From: Deinococcus soli (ex Cha et al. 2016)
GTDB lineage: Bacteria; Deinococcota; Deinococci; Deinococcales; Deinococcaceae
DNA: 64,000 nucleotides
Direction of reading: 5' to 3'
Assembly: GCF_001007995.1 (NCBI RefSeq)
Contig: NZ_CP011389.1
Span: 186,001-250,000, forward strand
This document shows, piece by piece, positions 38,295 through 48,086 of the stretch. The position numbers and the translations under genes are program-made. The notes below the pieces were generated by a model. The model worked only from the letters and a program-made list of their open reading frames with translations, searched no databases and was not told the DNA's origin. How positions within the stretch are numbered: position 1 is the stretch's first letter; the number at the start of each line of letters is the position of its first letter.

Positions 38295-40037
38295 ATGCAT
38301 GTCTCCCCTGTCGTCCTCCCTGTTCTTCTCGTGTTGGTCGCGGCCGGAAGGGTACCGGCCCGCACGGCCGCCGCGCCCCCCGACCCGGAACTGATCCAGG
38401 CAGCGGCCGTGCTGTACGGCGCGGCGCAGGTGGGGGGCACCATCCGTGACTGGTGTCTCAAACGCGCCCCGGGGGACCACGCGGTGGTCGAGCAGGGCTT
38501 CGCGGCGTGGCAGGTGGCGTCCGGCGTGCCGCAGCTGGAGGCGTACCTGAAGGCCGCCGCGCCGGATCTCCTGCCCCGGTTGCGAGCCCTGGCCGGGGAG
38601 CGCCGCGCGCAGACCGAGGCGGCGCTGGACGCGGGCAGCGCCTCGCCGCGTGACGACTGCCGCGCCATCCGGGCGCAGCTCGGCACGTACGCGAACCTCG
38701 CGCAGCTGTACCCGGCGGAATTCGCGCGGACGGCCACGCTGCGCCAGGGCAACCCGGCGCCCGCACAGGTCGGTGAGCCCACCGCACCGGCCGCCCCGGT
38801 GGGGAACGGCGGGCCGTTCATAACGGGCACGAACTTTTCACCGTTCAACCGCGCGTTCGTACTGAAGGTGCTGGGGGCGGCCGGGGGTCAGGCGCCGTTC
38901 ACGGCGGGCGGCCCGCTGGGTCCCGGCGCGTTCCGCTGCGTGCGGGAGGACACCGACGAGGACAGCGTGACTGTCGCGGATTACCGGTACACCCTAAACC
39001 TGTACGGGGACGGCGGGGTGCGGGTGGCGCAGGGCAGCGTCCGCCCGCGCAGCGGGGCCGCGTACGACCTGAAGGTGCAGACCGGCACGTACACGTACGA
39101 CCGGGCGTCGGGCACCCTGAAGGTCAAGGGGGACCGGGACAGTGACCTGCTGGACGACCTGATCGTGCAGTCCGGGTCGTACGACAGCCTGATCCGGAAG
39201 GTCACGCTGTTCAACTTCTTCCGGGCGATCAAGGACCGCGGCGGGCGGACGCTGCTGTACGGGCAGCAGGCGTACGGGGCGCAGGCCGACACCACCCAGA
39301 CGGTCTGCACCCCGGCGGGCACGCCGGTCGGCGTGTCACCGGTCGAGGAGGAGCGGCGCGCGCGGGCGGAGGAGGCGCGGATCTTCAACCTCTACCGCGC
39401 GGCGCCGGGGCAGGGTCTGAAGGCCGCGCAGATCGAGGGGATCGTCCACGGGTACGCCACCCGCTCCGACGGGATCAACGTGCTGGGCGAGGAGTCGGTG
39501 GTGCTGCTGCTGAAGGACGGCCGGGCGTACTTCAACCTGCGCTGGACCCCCACCGACCTGAACGTGGCCGCGTCGGTGAAGGGCGAACCGACGATGTGGG
39601 GCCAGTGGCGGCGCCGGGGCGCGGCGCTGGAGGTGAAACGCGGGGGAAGCTGGGCGGCGCTGCCCGGCACCCTGGCCGTTCCGGGCGCCTCGCCGGAGCG
39701 GCTGAGCGGCGACTACGAGTTCTTCTCGGCGTATACGTCGGGCACGCTGATGTCCGGCGCGACCGCCACGACCCGAGTGACGTACTCGTTCCGGCCGGAC
39801 GGCACGTACACCCTGCGGGGCGGGAGCGCCGTGTACGGGAACCTGAATACCGGCGCCACGCAGACGACCGGGGCGGCGGTCGGCAGTGACCCCACCCGCA
39901 GCGGCACGTACCGCTTCGACGGGTACACGATGGAACTGCGGGACCGGGCGGGAACCGTGACCCGCACCGTGGCGTTCTTCTGGGACCGGTCGAAGACACA
40001 CCTGTACCTGGGCGATCGGTCGTACACCCGGCAGTGA
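38295..40037 (+). CDS. Large secreted protein of unknown function
   Basis: A 580-residue exported protein with the signal peptide VSPVVLPVLLVLVAAGRVPA. The N-terminal part (30-140) is helical with a Cys pair (RDWCLK and RDDCRA). A proline/alanine linker near 150-165 leads to two beta-rich repeats: one around 205-330 (ADYRYTLNLYGDGGVR, GTYTYDRASGTLKV) and one around 460-575 (RVTYSFRPDGTYTLRGG, SGTYRFDGYTMEL). Both share a strand-turn pattern of 'YxFxxDGTYxxxxG...GTYxxDxxxxxL', suggesting an internal duplication of a lipocalin-like barrel. I recognise no named family. GAGAGG precedes the ATG. Confidence 0.75.
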   Translation: MHVSPVVLPVLLVLVAAGRVPARTAAAPPDPELIQAAAVLYGAAQVGGTIRDWCLKRAPGDHAVVEQGFAAWQVASGVPQLEAYLKAAAPDLLPRLRALAGERRAQTEAALDAGSASPRDDCRAIRAQLGTYANLAQLYPAEFARTATLRQGNPAPAQVGEPTAPAAPVGNGGPFITGTNFSPFNRAFVLKVLGAAGGQAPFTAGGPLGPGAFRCVREDTDEDSVTVADYRYTLNLYGDGGVRVAQGSVRPRSGAAYDLKVQTGTYTYDRASGTLKVKGDRDSDLLDDLIVQSGSYDSLIRKVTLFNFFRAIKDRGGRTLLYGQQAYGAQADTTQTVCTPAGTPVGVSPVEEERRARAEEARIFNLYRAAPGQGLKAAQIEGIVHGYATRSDGINVLGEESVVLLLKDGRAYFNLRWTPTDLNVAASVKGEPTMWGQWRRRGAALEVKRGGSWAALPGTLAVPGASPERLSGDYEFFSAYTSGTLMSGATATTRVTYSFRPDGTYTLRGGSAVYGNLNTGATQTTGAAVGSDPTRSGTYRFDGYTMELRDRAGTVTRTVAFFWDRSKTHLYLGDRSYTRQ

Positions 40038-40056
40038 CGGGCAGAAGCGGACGGCG

Positions 40057-40094
40057 CAGAGGGGCGCCCGAGGTGACTGCCGGGCGCCCCTCTG
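40057..40094. terminator. Bidirectional terminator between the secreted protein and acyl-CoA dehydrogenase genes
   Basis: Fourteen-bp perfect stem, arms 40057-40070 (CAGAGGGGCGCCCG) and 40081-40094, 10-nt loop, between convergent genes. Confidence 0.75.
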
Positions 40095-40104
40095 TCCCCA
40101 GGGT

Positions 40105-41277
<1,173 letters not shown>

Positions 41278-41283
41278 GCCCCC

Positions 41284-41289
41284 AGGCTA
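41284..41289 (-). promoter_or_regulatory. Leaderless -10 box of the acyl-CoA dehydrogenase gene
   Basis: TAGCCT on the minus strand, 6 nt before the ATG at 41277. Confidence 0.6.
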
Positions 41290-41305
41290 CCAAACGACCG
41301 TTAGG
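41290..41305 (-). promoter_or_regulatory. CCTAACG-N2-CGTTTGG palindrome, candidate TetR-type operator
   Basis: Sixteen-bp near-perfect inverted repeat (six of seven positions) directly upstream of the -10 box, where bound protein would block RNA polymerase. The AACG-N2-CGTT core resembles operators of TetR-family regulators of fatty-acid degradation in Thermus. Confidence 0.5.
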
Positions 41306-41334
41306 CAGCGTCCAGACCGCTCGGCCCGGTCAGC

Positions 41335-41580
41335 TCAGGCCAGCGTGGCGGCCAGGGCTTCCTCGATGCCGCGCCCACGCCAGCCGGTCTCGACAGTCGC
41401 CGCATCGCCGCCCGGCCAGCGCAGGTGCGCGCCGATCACCGCGCCGCCCGCGATCGCCAGCGCCGCGCCGCTCAGGTCGTCCAGCGGCGCGTCCGGGCAC
41501 AGGCGCGCGGCGGCCATCCTCAGCGCGGGCGCCAGGGGCAGTGGGGGGCGGGTGACGCGGACACGGGCGGGCAGGTTCAC
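41335..41580 (-). CDS. Small protein of unknown function
   Basis: An 81-residue, Ala/Arg/Leu-rich, probably cytosolic protein filling the gap between the acyl-CoA dehydrogenase and AcuI-like genes. The start is GTG 41580. A TACACT box lies exactly 7 nt before it, as for other leaderless genes here, which supports a real gene. The sequence shows a central GAALAIAGGAVIGAHLRW stretch and no recognisable motif. Confidence 0.5.
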   Translation of the reverse strand: MNLPARVRVTRPPLPLAPALRMAAARLCPDAPLDDLSGAALAIAGGAVIGAHLRWPGGDAATVETGWRGRGIEEALAATLA

Positions 41581-41587
41581 GCCGCGC

Positions 41588-41593
41588 AGTGTA
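41588..41593 (-). promoter_or_regulatory. Leaderless -10 box of the small 81-residue gene
   Basis: TACACT on the minus strand, 7 nt before GTG 41580. Confidence 0.5.
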
Positions 41594-41602
41594 CCGCCCG
41601 GG

Positions 41603-42604
41603 TCAGCCGATCTCGATCACGGTGCGGCCCCGCACGCGCCCCGCCAGGATCTCGGCCGCCAGCGCAGGCACGTCCGGGAGGGGCCGGGTCTGCGTGACGG
41701 CCTCCAGGCGGGCGGCGGGCAGGTCACGCGCCAGCCGCGCCCAGGCGGCCTCGCGCCGGGCGGGGGGGCAGGTGACGGAGTCGATGCCCAGCAGGTTCAC
41801 GCCGCGCAGGATCAGCGGGAACACGGTCGCGTTCAGGTCGTGCCCGCCCGCCAGGCCGCACACGGCGAGGCTGCCGTGCGTGCGGGTCGAGGCGTACGCC
41901 CCGGCCAGCGTGGCGCCCCCCACCGTGTCCACCACGCCCGCCCAGCGTTCCTTCTCCAGGGGGCGGGTCAGGGCGGGCAGCTCGTCGCGCCCGATGATCC
42001 GCGCGGCGCCCAGGTCACGCAGGTAGGCCTCCTCCTGCGGGCGGCCGGTGCTCGCCACGACCGTGTGCCCCGCCCGGGCCAGCAGGGCGACGGCGGTGCT
42101 GCCCACGCCGCCCGCCGCGCCGGTGACGAGCACCTCGCCGTTGCCGGGGGTCAGGCCGTGGTCCTCCAGCGCCATGACGGCCAGCATGGCGGTGAACCCG
42201 GCCGTGCCGACGCTCATGGCCCAGTGGGCGTCCGTCCCGGCGGGCTGCGCGACCAGCCACTCGGGGCGGGCGCGGGCGCGGGTGGCGTACCCGCCGTCCT
42301 GCCGTTCGCCGATGCCCCAGCCGGTCAGGATGACCGCGTCGCCCGGCTGCCAGCGGCCCGAGGCGTCCTCGAGCACGGTGCCCGCGAGGTCGATGCCGGG
42401 CGTCATGGGGTGGCTGCGCAGCACGCCGGGGCGGCCGCTGACGGCCAGGCCGTCTTTGTAGTTCAAGCTGGAGTGCGTCACGGCGAGCAGCACGTCCCCA
42501 TCCGGCAGGGCCGAGAGGGGCAGCGTCTGAAGTTCGGCGCGGAGGCCCTGGTCGTCCTTCAGGACGCGCAGGGCGAGGTAGGTGTCGGGGGTGGCCTGGG
42601 TCAT
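41603..42604 (-). CDS. Acrylyl-CoA reductase AcuI / YhdH-type oxidoreductase
   Basis: A 333-residue NADPH-dependent medium-chain reductase without structural zinc. The N-terminal domain has HSSLNYKDGLAVSG and PGIDLAGTV, the nucleotide-binding domain VTGAAGGVGSTAVALL and ASTGRPQEE, and the C-terminal RGVNLLGIDSV, all typical of the YhdH/AcuI group. The group reduces acryloyl-CoA to propionyl-CoA and detoxifies acrylate. ATG 42604 follows AAGGAGG. Its neighbour acyl-CoA dehydrogenase makes a role in acyl-CoA metabolism plausible. Confidence 0.9.
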   Translation of the reverse strand: MTQATPDTYLALRVLKDDQGLRAELQTLPLSALPDGDVLLAVTHSSLNYKDGLAVSGRPGVLRSHPMTPGIDLAGTVLEDASGRWQPGDAVILTGWGIGERQDGGYATRARARPEWLVAQPAGTDAHWAMSVGTAGFTAMLAVMALEDHGLTPGNGEVLVTGAAGGVGSTAVALLARAGHTVVASTGRPQEEAYLRDLGAARIIGRDELPALTRPLEKERWAGVVDTVGGATLAGAYASTRTHGSLAVCGLAGGHDLNATVFPLILRGVNLLGIDSVTCPPARREAAWARLARDLPAARLEAVTQTRPLPDVPALAAEILAGRVRGRTVIEIG

Positions 42605-42672
42605 GCGGGATGCCTCCTTGGGGTGTGGTGTGCCCAGCCTACCTTCACGGCTACGCTGCTGCGCGGGGGGCA

Positions 42673-42796
42673 CGCCAATGGTGGGACAGTCGTCCCGGCG
42701 CAGAGTGGGGTGTGTTATCCTCGCAACTGCTATGGAGCCTCCCAGTTCCGGCTCACGTACCGCGCCCGGAGAACACCGCCCGAGGGCGGCGTTTTT
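42673..42796 (+). ncRNA. Possible structured leader ending in a terminator before the corC-like gene
   Basis: The 305-nt gap before the CorC-type gene holds short hairpins (GGGAC-AGTC-GTCCC near 42673; GAGCC...GGCTC at 42735-42754) followed by CCGCC-CGAG-GGCGG and TTTTT (42776-42796). A terminator within a leader, 115 nt before the start codon, suggests attenuation or a small RNA. No known riboswitch was recognised. Confidence 0.35.
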
Positions 42797-42909
42797 GCCG
42801 TGGCACCCCACTTCCGGTCACCGACGCACCCGCCTGAGCAACCGCCGGGCGGGGCGGGCAGCTTGCGCCTTGCGGATGACCATGACGCGACCCTGGAGCG
42901 CGTCCCTAC

Positions 42910-44244
42910 ATGAATGATCTGCTCGGAATCGTCGCCCTGTTCTTCCTGGTACTCATGAACGGCTTCTTCGTCGCGGCGGAGTTCGCGCTCGTCAGCGTGC
43001 GCCGCACCCGCATCGACCAGCTGGCCGACGAGGGAAACGCCACCGCCAAGGCCACGCAGAAGGCGCTGCAGAACCTCGACCTGTACATCGCCGCCACGCA
43101 GCTGGGCATCACCATGGCCAGCCTCGCGATCGGTTTCGTGGCCGAGCCCGCCATCGAGCACCTGCTGCACCCGCTGTTCCCCGAAGGGCAGTTCAGCGAG
43201 GCGCAGATCACGGCCATCTCCTTCGGGGTGGCGTTCGCGATCAGCACCGTGCTGCACATCGTGTTCGGGGAACTCGCGCCGAAGACGTGGGCGCTGCAGC
43301 GCAGCGAGCAGGTCAGTCTGCTCGTCACGCGCCCGCTGCTGGCCTTCACGTGGCTGTTCAAGTACGTCATCCGCTCGCTGAACGCCCTGGGCAACGGCGT
43401 CGTGCGCCTGTTCGGGCTGCGCGGCGTGTCCGGGCATCACACGGCGTACTCGGAAGAGGAGATCCGCATGATCGTCAGCGCGTCCAGCCAGGAGGGCGTG
43501 CTGGAGGACGACGAGAAGGAACTCGTGTACAACGTCTTCGACCTGTCCGACACGACCGTGCGCGAGGTCATGACCCCCCGCATCGACATGGTGCTCGTGG
43601 ACGGAGCCGCGCCGCTGCGCCGCCTGCTGGACCTGAACGCCGAGCACGGCTACTCGCGCGTGCCAGTCTTTCAGGACACCCCGGACAACATCGTGGGCAT
43701 CGTGCACACCGGCGACATGCTGGCGCACCTCGACAGCCTGGACCACACCCTGATCGCGGACGTGATGCGCCCCGTGTACTTCGTGCCCGAGGGCATGAAG
43801 ATCAAGGACCTGCTCGCCAAGATGCGCGACAAGAAGAGCCACATGAGCATCGTCGTCGACGAGTTCGGTGGCACGGCAGGTCTGGTCACGCTGGAGGACG
43901 CCCTGGAGGAGATCGTGGGCGAAATCTACGACGAGACCGACGAGGAAGAAGTCCCGATGATCGAGGTGCTCAGCGAGGGCGTGTACCTGATGGACGCCAG
44001 CCTGACGGTCGGCGAGGTCGAGGAGCGGCTCGGGGCGAACATCGAGGACGGTGAGGGTGAATTTGATACCCTGAGCGGCTTCATGACCAGCCACTTCGGG
44101 GACATCCCGGAGCCGGGGCAGAGTTTCACCCACAATGGCTGGGCCTTCACCGTCGAGGACGCCGACCAGCGCCGCGTGACCCGCGTGCGGGTGGAACGCG
44201 CTCCGGACGCCGGTCCCCTGGAAGCCGAGGATACCCATGAGTAA
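42910..44244 (+). CDS. CorC/HlyC-type transporter (CNNM domain with CBS pair)
   Basis: A 444-residue membrane protein of the hemolysin-C/CorC group, implicated in Mg2+ or other divalent cation extrusion. Four hydrophobic segments (residues about 3-25, 65-90, 100-125, 135-155) form the DUF21/CNNM domain starting LFFLVLMNGFFVAAEFALV. Two CBS motifs follow (VREVMTPRIDMV, MRPVYFVPEGMK) and a C-terminal CorC_HlyC domain (YDETDEEEVPMIE, DTLSGFMTSHFGD). Its end overlaps the cdd start by 8 nt. Confidence 0.93.
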   Translation: MNDLLGIVALFFLVLMNGFFVAAEFALVSVRRTRIDQLADEGNATAKATQKALQNLDLYIAATQLGITMASLAIGFVAEPAIEHLLHPLFPEGQFSEAQITAISFGVAFAISTVLHIVFGELAPKTWALQRSEQVSLLVTRPLLAFTWLFKYVIRSLNALGNGVVRLFGLRGVSGHHTAYSEEEIRMIVSASSQEGVLEDDEKELVYNVFDLSDTTVREVMTPRIDMVLVDGAAPLRRLLDLNAEHGYSRVPVFQDTPDNIVGIVHTGDMLAHLDSLDHTLIADVMRPVYFVPEGMKIKDLLAKMRDKKSHMSIVVDEFGGTAGLVTLEDALEEIVGEIYDETDEEEVPMIEVLSEGVYLMDASLTVGEVEERLGANIEDGEGEFDTLSGFMTSHFGDIPEPGQSFTHNGWAFTVEDADQRRVTRVRVERAPDAGPLEAEDTHE

Positions 44245-44680
44245 CACCAACGCACTGAATCTGACCCCCGACCCCCAGCTGCTTGAGGGCGCGCAAGCCG
44301 CGTTCCGGCAGGCGTATGCGCCGTACAGCAAGTTCCACGTGGGCGCAGCGCTGCGCACCCGTGACGGCCGCGTGTTCTTCGGCGCGAACGTCGAGAACGC
44401 CAGTTACGGCCTGGGCCGCTGCGCCGAGCAGAGCGCCGTGCAGGCCATGGCCACCGCGGGCGAGCGCGAATTCACCGACATCGTCGTGTATTCCGAGGCA
44501 ACCCCACCTGCCAGTCCCTGTGGCGCGTGCCGTCAGGTACTGTACGAATTCGCGCCGGACGCCCGCGTCGTGTGTGTGAACCAGCACGGCGACATCGTCA
44601 GTGGATACGTCCGTGACTTCCTGCCGCACGGCTTCCGGCTGGAACAGCGCGACGACGGGCACGACGTCGGCACGGAATAA
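44237..44680 (+). CDS. cdd: Cytidine deaminase
   Basis: Zinc enzyme of pyrimidine salvage that deaminates cytidine and deoxycytidine. The 147-residue homotetramer-type protein has the zinc motif GRCAEQSA (Cys62, Glu64) and SPCGACRQVL (Cys95, Cys98). ATG 44237 lies inside the last codons of the CorC-like gene, so the two are translationally coupled. It is followed by a very strong terminator. Confidence 0.96.
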   Translation: MSNTNALNLTPDPQLLEGAQAAFRQAYAPYSKFHVGAALRTRDGRVFFGANVENASYGLGRCAEQSAVQAMATAGEREFTDIVVYSEATPPASPCGACRQVLYEFAPDARVVCVNQHGDIVSGYVRDFLPHGFRLEQRDDGHDVGTE

Positions 44681-44690
44681 GGGCGGCCCG

Positions 44691-44740
44691 GCGGGGGCGG
44701 TGTGCGGTGAGGGCTTTCCCTTACCGCACACCGCCCCCGC
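44691..44740. terminator. Twenty-three-bp terminator hairpin after cdd
   Basis: Arms 44691-44713 and 44718-44740, complementary over 23 bp with a single G-U pair, loop CTTT. No T-run follows. Confidence 0.8.
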
Positions 44741-44933
44741 CGCAACGCATGTCTGGATTTCAGCGTGTGGGTGGCATTCCCCGCGCCACATGAGCGTGGT
44801 ATGCTGGGTACGTCAGCGCGGCTTCAATGGACACCTGGGCTTCATTCACGTACCCCGGTTACCCGATCCCTCCTCACCCCAGCGGTGCGGGGCCATTCAC
44901 GGGTAAGAGCAGGGGCGAAAAGGTAGGCACGTC

Positions 44934-46106
<1,173 letters not shown>

Positions 46107-46131
46107 CCTCCCACTGACCTCTGCCGCTGCC

Positions 46132-46162
46132 AGGGCCGCGTCCTCCTCGGAGGGGCGGCCCT
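46132..46162 (+). terminator. Terminator of the MsmX-type ATPase gene
   Basis: Arms AGGGCCGC (46132-46139) and GCGGCCCT (46155-46162) with an inner CCTC/GAGG pairing, 26 nt after the stop. Confidence 0.6.
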
Positions 46163-46197
46163 TCAGCGTGCCTTCATGTGGGACGTGGGCCATGGGG

Positions 46198-46203
46198 TAG
46201 AAT
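46198..46203 (+). promoter_or_regulatory. Candidate -10 box of the amino-acid transporter operon
   Basis: TAGAAT, 84 nt before the ATG; -35 weak. Confidence 0.35.
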
Positions 46204-46287
46204 CGCAGCGTCACCTACAGGAGCAGCGTCCCGCCCAACGTCGTGCCATGCGCCACGGATGTTGATCCACCCGCACAAGGAGTCCCC

Positions 46288-47040
46288 ATGAAGAAAGTTG
46301 CCCTGACCCTCGCCGCCCTGACCCTCCTGACCACCGCCCAGGCCCGCACGTGGGCCGAGATCAAACAGTCCGGCACCATCAAGATCGCCACCGAGGGCGC
46401 CTTCCCGCCCTTCAACCTGCTCAAGGGCAAGGAGCTGACGGGCTTCGAGGTCGACCTCGCCAACGCCCTGGCCAAGCAGCTGGGCCTGAAGGTGCAGTGG
46501 GTGACGCAACCCTTCGACAACCTGCTGATCGGCCTGGGGCAGGACCGCTACGACTTCGTGATCGCCAGTCACGGCATCACGCCCGAACGGCAGAAGGCCG
46601 TGGACTTCACGAGCCCGCACTACTGCACGGGCGGCGCGGTCGTCACGAAACCCGGCGGCCCCATGAACGCCGCCGCCCTTAAGGGCAAGACGGTCGCCGT
46701 GCAGGTGGGCACCACCTACCTGGAGAACGTGCGTAAGGTGCCCGGCGTGAAGGACGTCAAGACCTTCCCCAAGGACACCGACGCGCAGGCGGCGCTGATG
46801 GCGGGCCGCGTGGACGCCTGGGTGGGCGACAAGTTCACGGGTCTGGATCTCGTGAAGGCGCAGAAGGGCAAGGTCGTGCAGGGCTCGCTGCTGTTCAACG
46901 AGAAGATCGGCATGGCCGTGAAGAAGGGCAACAGCAGCCTCGTGAAGGAACTGAACGCCGCGCTGGCCAAGGCCATGAGCGACGGCACGTACGCGAAACT
47001 GAGCGGCAAGTACTTCGGCACGGACGTGCGCTGCAAGTAA
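46288..47040 (+). CDS. Polar amino-acid ABC transporter substrate-binding protein
   Basis: A 250-residue exported family 3 solute-binding protein. The signal peptide MKKVALTLAALTLLTTAQA is followed by the family start GTIKIATEGAFPPFN, then LTGFEVDLANALAKQLG, the DFVIASHGITPERQKAVDFTSPHY signature segment (over 20 residues in full, shown in part: GITPERQKAVDF), and a GTTYLEN motif. Family members bind Gln, Glu, His, Arg or cystine. AAGGAG precedes ATG 46288. The permease gene follows after a hairpin; the ATPase partner is not in this window. Confidence 0.93.
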   Translation: MKKVALTLAALTLLTTAQARTWAEIKQSGTIKIATEGAFPPFNLLKGKELTGFEVDLANALAKQLGLKVQWVTQPFDNLLIGLGQDRYDFVIASHGITPERQKAVDFTSPHYCTGGAVVTKPGGPMNAAALKGKTVAVQVGTTYLENVRKVPGVKDVKTFPKDTDAQAALMAGRVDAWVGDKFTGLDLVKAQKGKVVQGSLLFNEKIGMAVKKGNSSLVKELNAALAKAMSDGTYAKLSGKYFGTDVRCK

Positions 47041-47053
47041 GCGGTCATGACCG

Positions 47054-47088
47054 CGCGCCCCGCTGCCCGTGTGAGGCAGCGGGGCGCG
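47054..47088 (+). terminator. Hairpin between binding-protein and permease genes
   Basis: Fourteen-bp perfect stem (47054-47067 with 47075-47088), 7-nt loop, no T-run. Probably a partial terminator that lowers permease relative to binding protein. Confidence 0.65.
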
Positions 47089-47215
47089 TCCCGCTGGGCC
47101 GGATGCGGATCGCCGCCCCAGGCAGGGTGGGGCCGCGCGGCGCGGAGTGTGGCACAATCCTGCAAATGCAACCCGGTTCTCCATCCGAGCACGCCCCCCT
47201 GACGCGGAGGCTGTC

Positions 47216-48013
47216 ATGACCGCCAAGCCCACCCCGCCCCGCGCCAGCCAGCCGCTCGGCCTGGGCGCCCTGCTGCTGTGGCTGGGCGGCGCGGCGGTCG
47301 CCTTCCTGGCCCTGTTCTGGGTGATCACGCTGATCCTGCGCCAGATGCCCGACCCGATCGGCCCGCGCGCCGACCTGTTCGTGGACGGCGCCCGCATGAC
47401 CCTGCAACTCACGGTGGTCAGCGGCCTGATCGGCCTGATCGTGGGGACCATCGCCGGGATCCAGAAGACCAGCGCCCTGTGGATCGTGCGCGCCCCGGCC
47501 AGTATGTTCATCTGGCTGGTGCGCGGCACGCCCCTGCTCGTGCAGATCCTGTTCGTGTACAACGCCCTGCCGCCCCTGCTGAAGGGCATCGGGATCGACG
47601 TGCAGCTGAATGAATTCTGGTCCGCCGTGATCGCGCTGTCGCTGAACGTGGGGGCGTACAACGCGGAGGTCATCCGCGCCGGGATCCTGGCTGTGCCGCG
47701 CGGGCAAACCGAGGCGGCCCGCAGCCTGGGCCTGAGCGGCGCGCAGACCATGACCACCGTGATCCTGCCGCAGGCGCTGCGGATCGTGGTGCCGCCCCTG
47801 GTGAACAACCTCGTGGCGCTGCTCAAGGACTCCTCGCTGGCGTCCAGCATCGCGCTGCTGGAACTCACGCTGGCCGGGCAACGGGTGTCCTCCGAGAGCT
47901 TCCTGCCCATCCCGGTCCTGACCACCGTGGCGGGCGTGTACCTGGCCCTGACGACGGTGATGACCTTCTTCACCGATCAGCTCGAACGCCGCCTGAAGAT
48001 CGCCACCCGCTGA
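47216..48013 (+). CDS. Polar amino-acid ABC transporter permease
   Basis: A 265-residue inner-membrane permease of the His/Glu/Gln/Arg/opine family. Features are the N-terminal segment LLLWLGGAAVAFLALFWVIT, GARMTLQLTVVSGLIGLIVG, the characteristic RGTPLLVQILFVYNALP, and the EAA loop EAARSLGLSGAQTMTTVILP that contacts the ATPase. GCGGAGG precedes ATG 47216. It lies in one transcription unit with the binding protein; no ATPase gene follows. Confidence 0.94.
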   Translation: MTAKPTPPRASQPLGLGALLLWLGGAAVAFLALFWVITLILRQMPDPIGPRADLFVDGARMTLQLTVVSGLIGLIVGTIAGIQKTSALWIVRAPASMFIWLVRGTPLLVQILFVYNALPPLLKGIGIDVQLNEFWSAVIALSLNVGAYNAEVIRAGILAVPRGQTEAARSLGLSGAQTMTTVILPQALRIVVPPLVNNLVALLKDSSLASSIALLELTLAGQRVSSESFLPIPVLTTVAGVYLALTTVMTFFTDQLERRLKIATR

Positions 48014-48023
48014 GCCCACGTGA

Positions 48024-48059
48024 CAGGAGGCGCACCCACGACCCCGGGTGCGCCTCCTG
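48024..48059. terminator. Terminator between the permease and AI-2E-family genes
   Basis: Fourteen-bp perfect stem, arms 48024-48037 (CAGGAGGCGCACCC) and 48046-48059, 8-nt loop, between convergent genes. Confidence 0.75.
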
Positions 48060-48086
48060 CTGTGATCGTGCTGTCCTGCGGCGCGA

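Noticed and set aside
38263..38394. Short frame starting MTTDCC before the large secreted protein
   Set aside because: It has an AGGAG but runs into the following gene out of frame and its translation is low-complexity; perhaps a leader, but unsupported.
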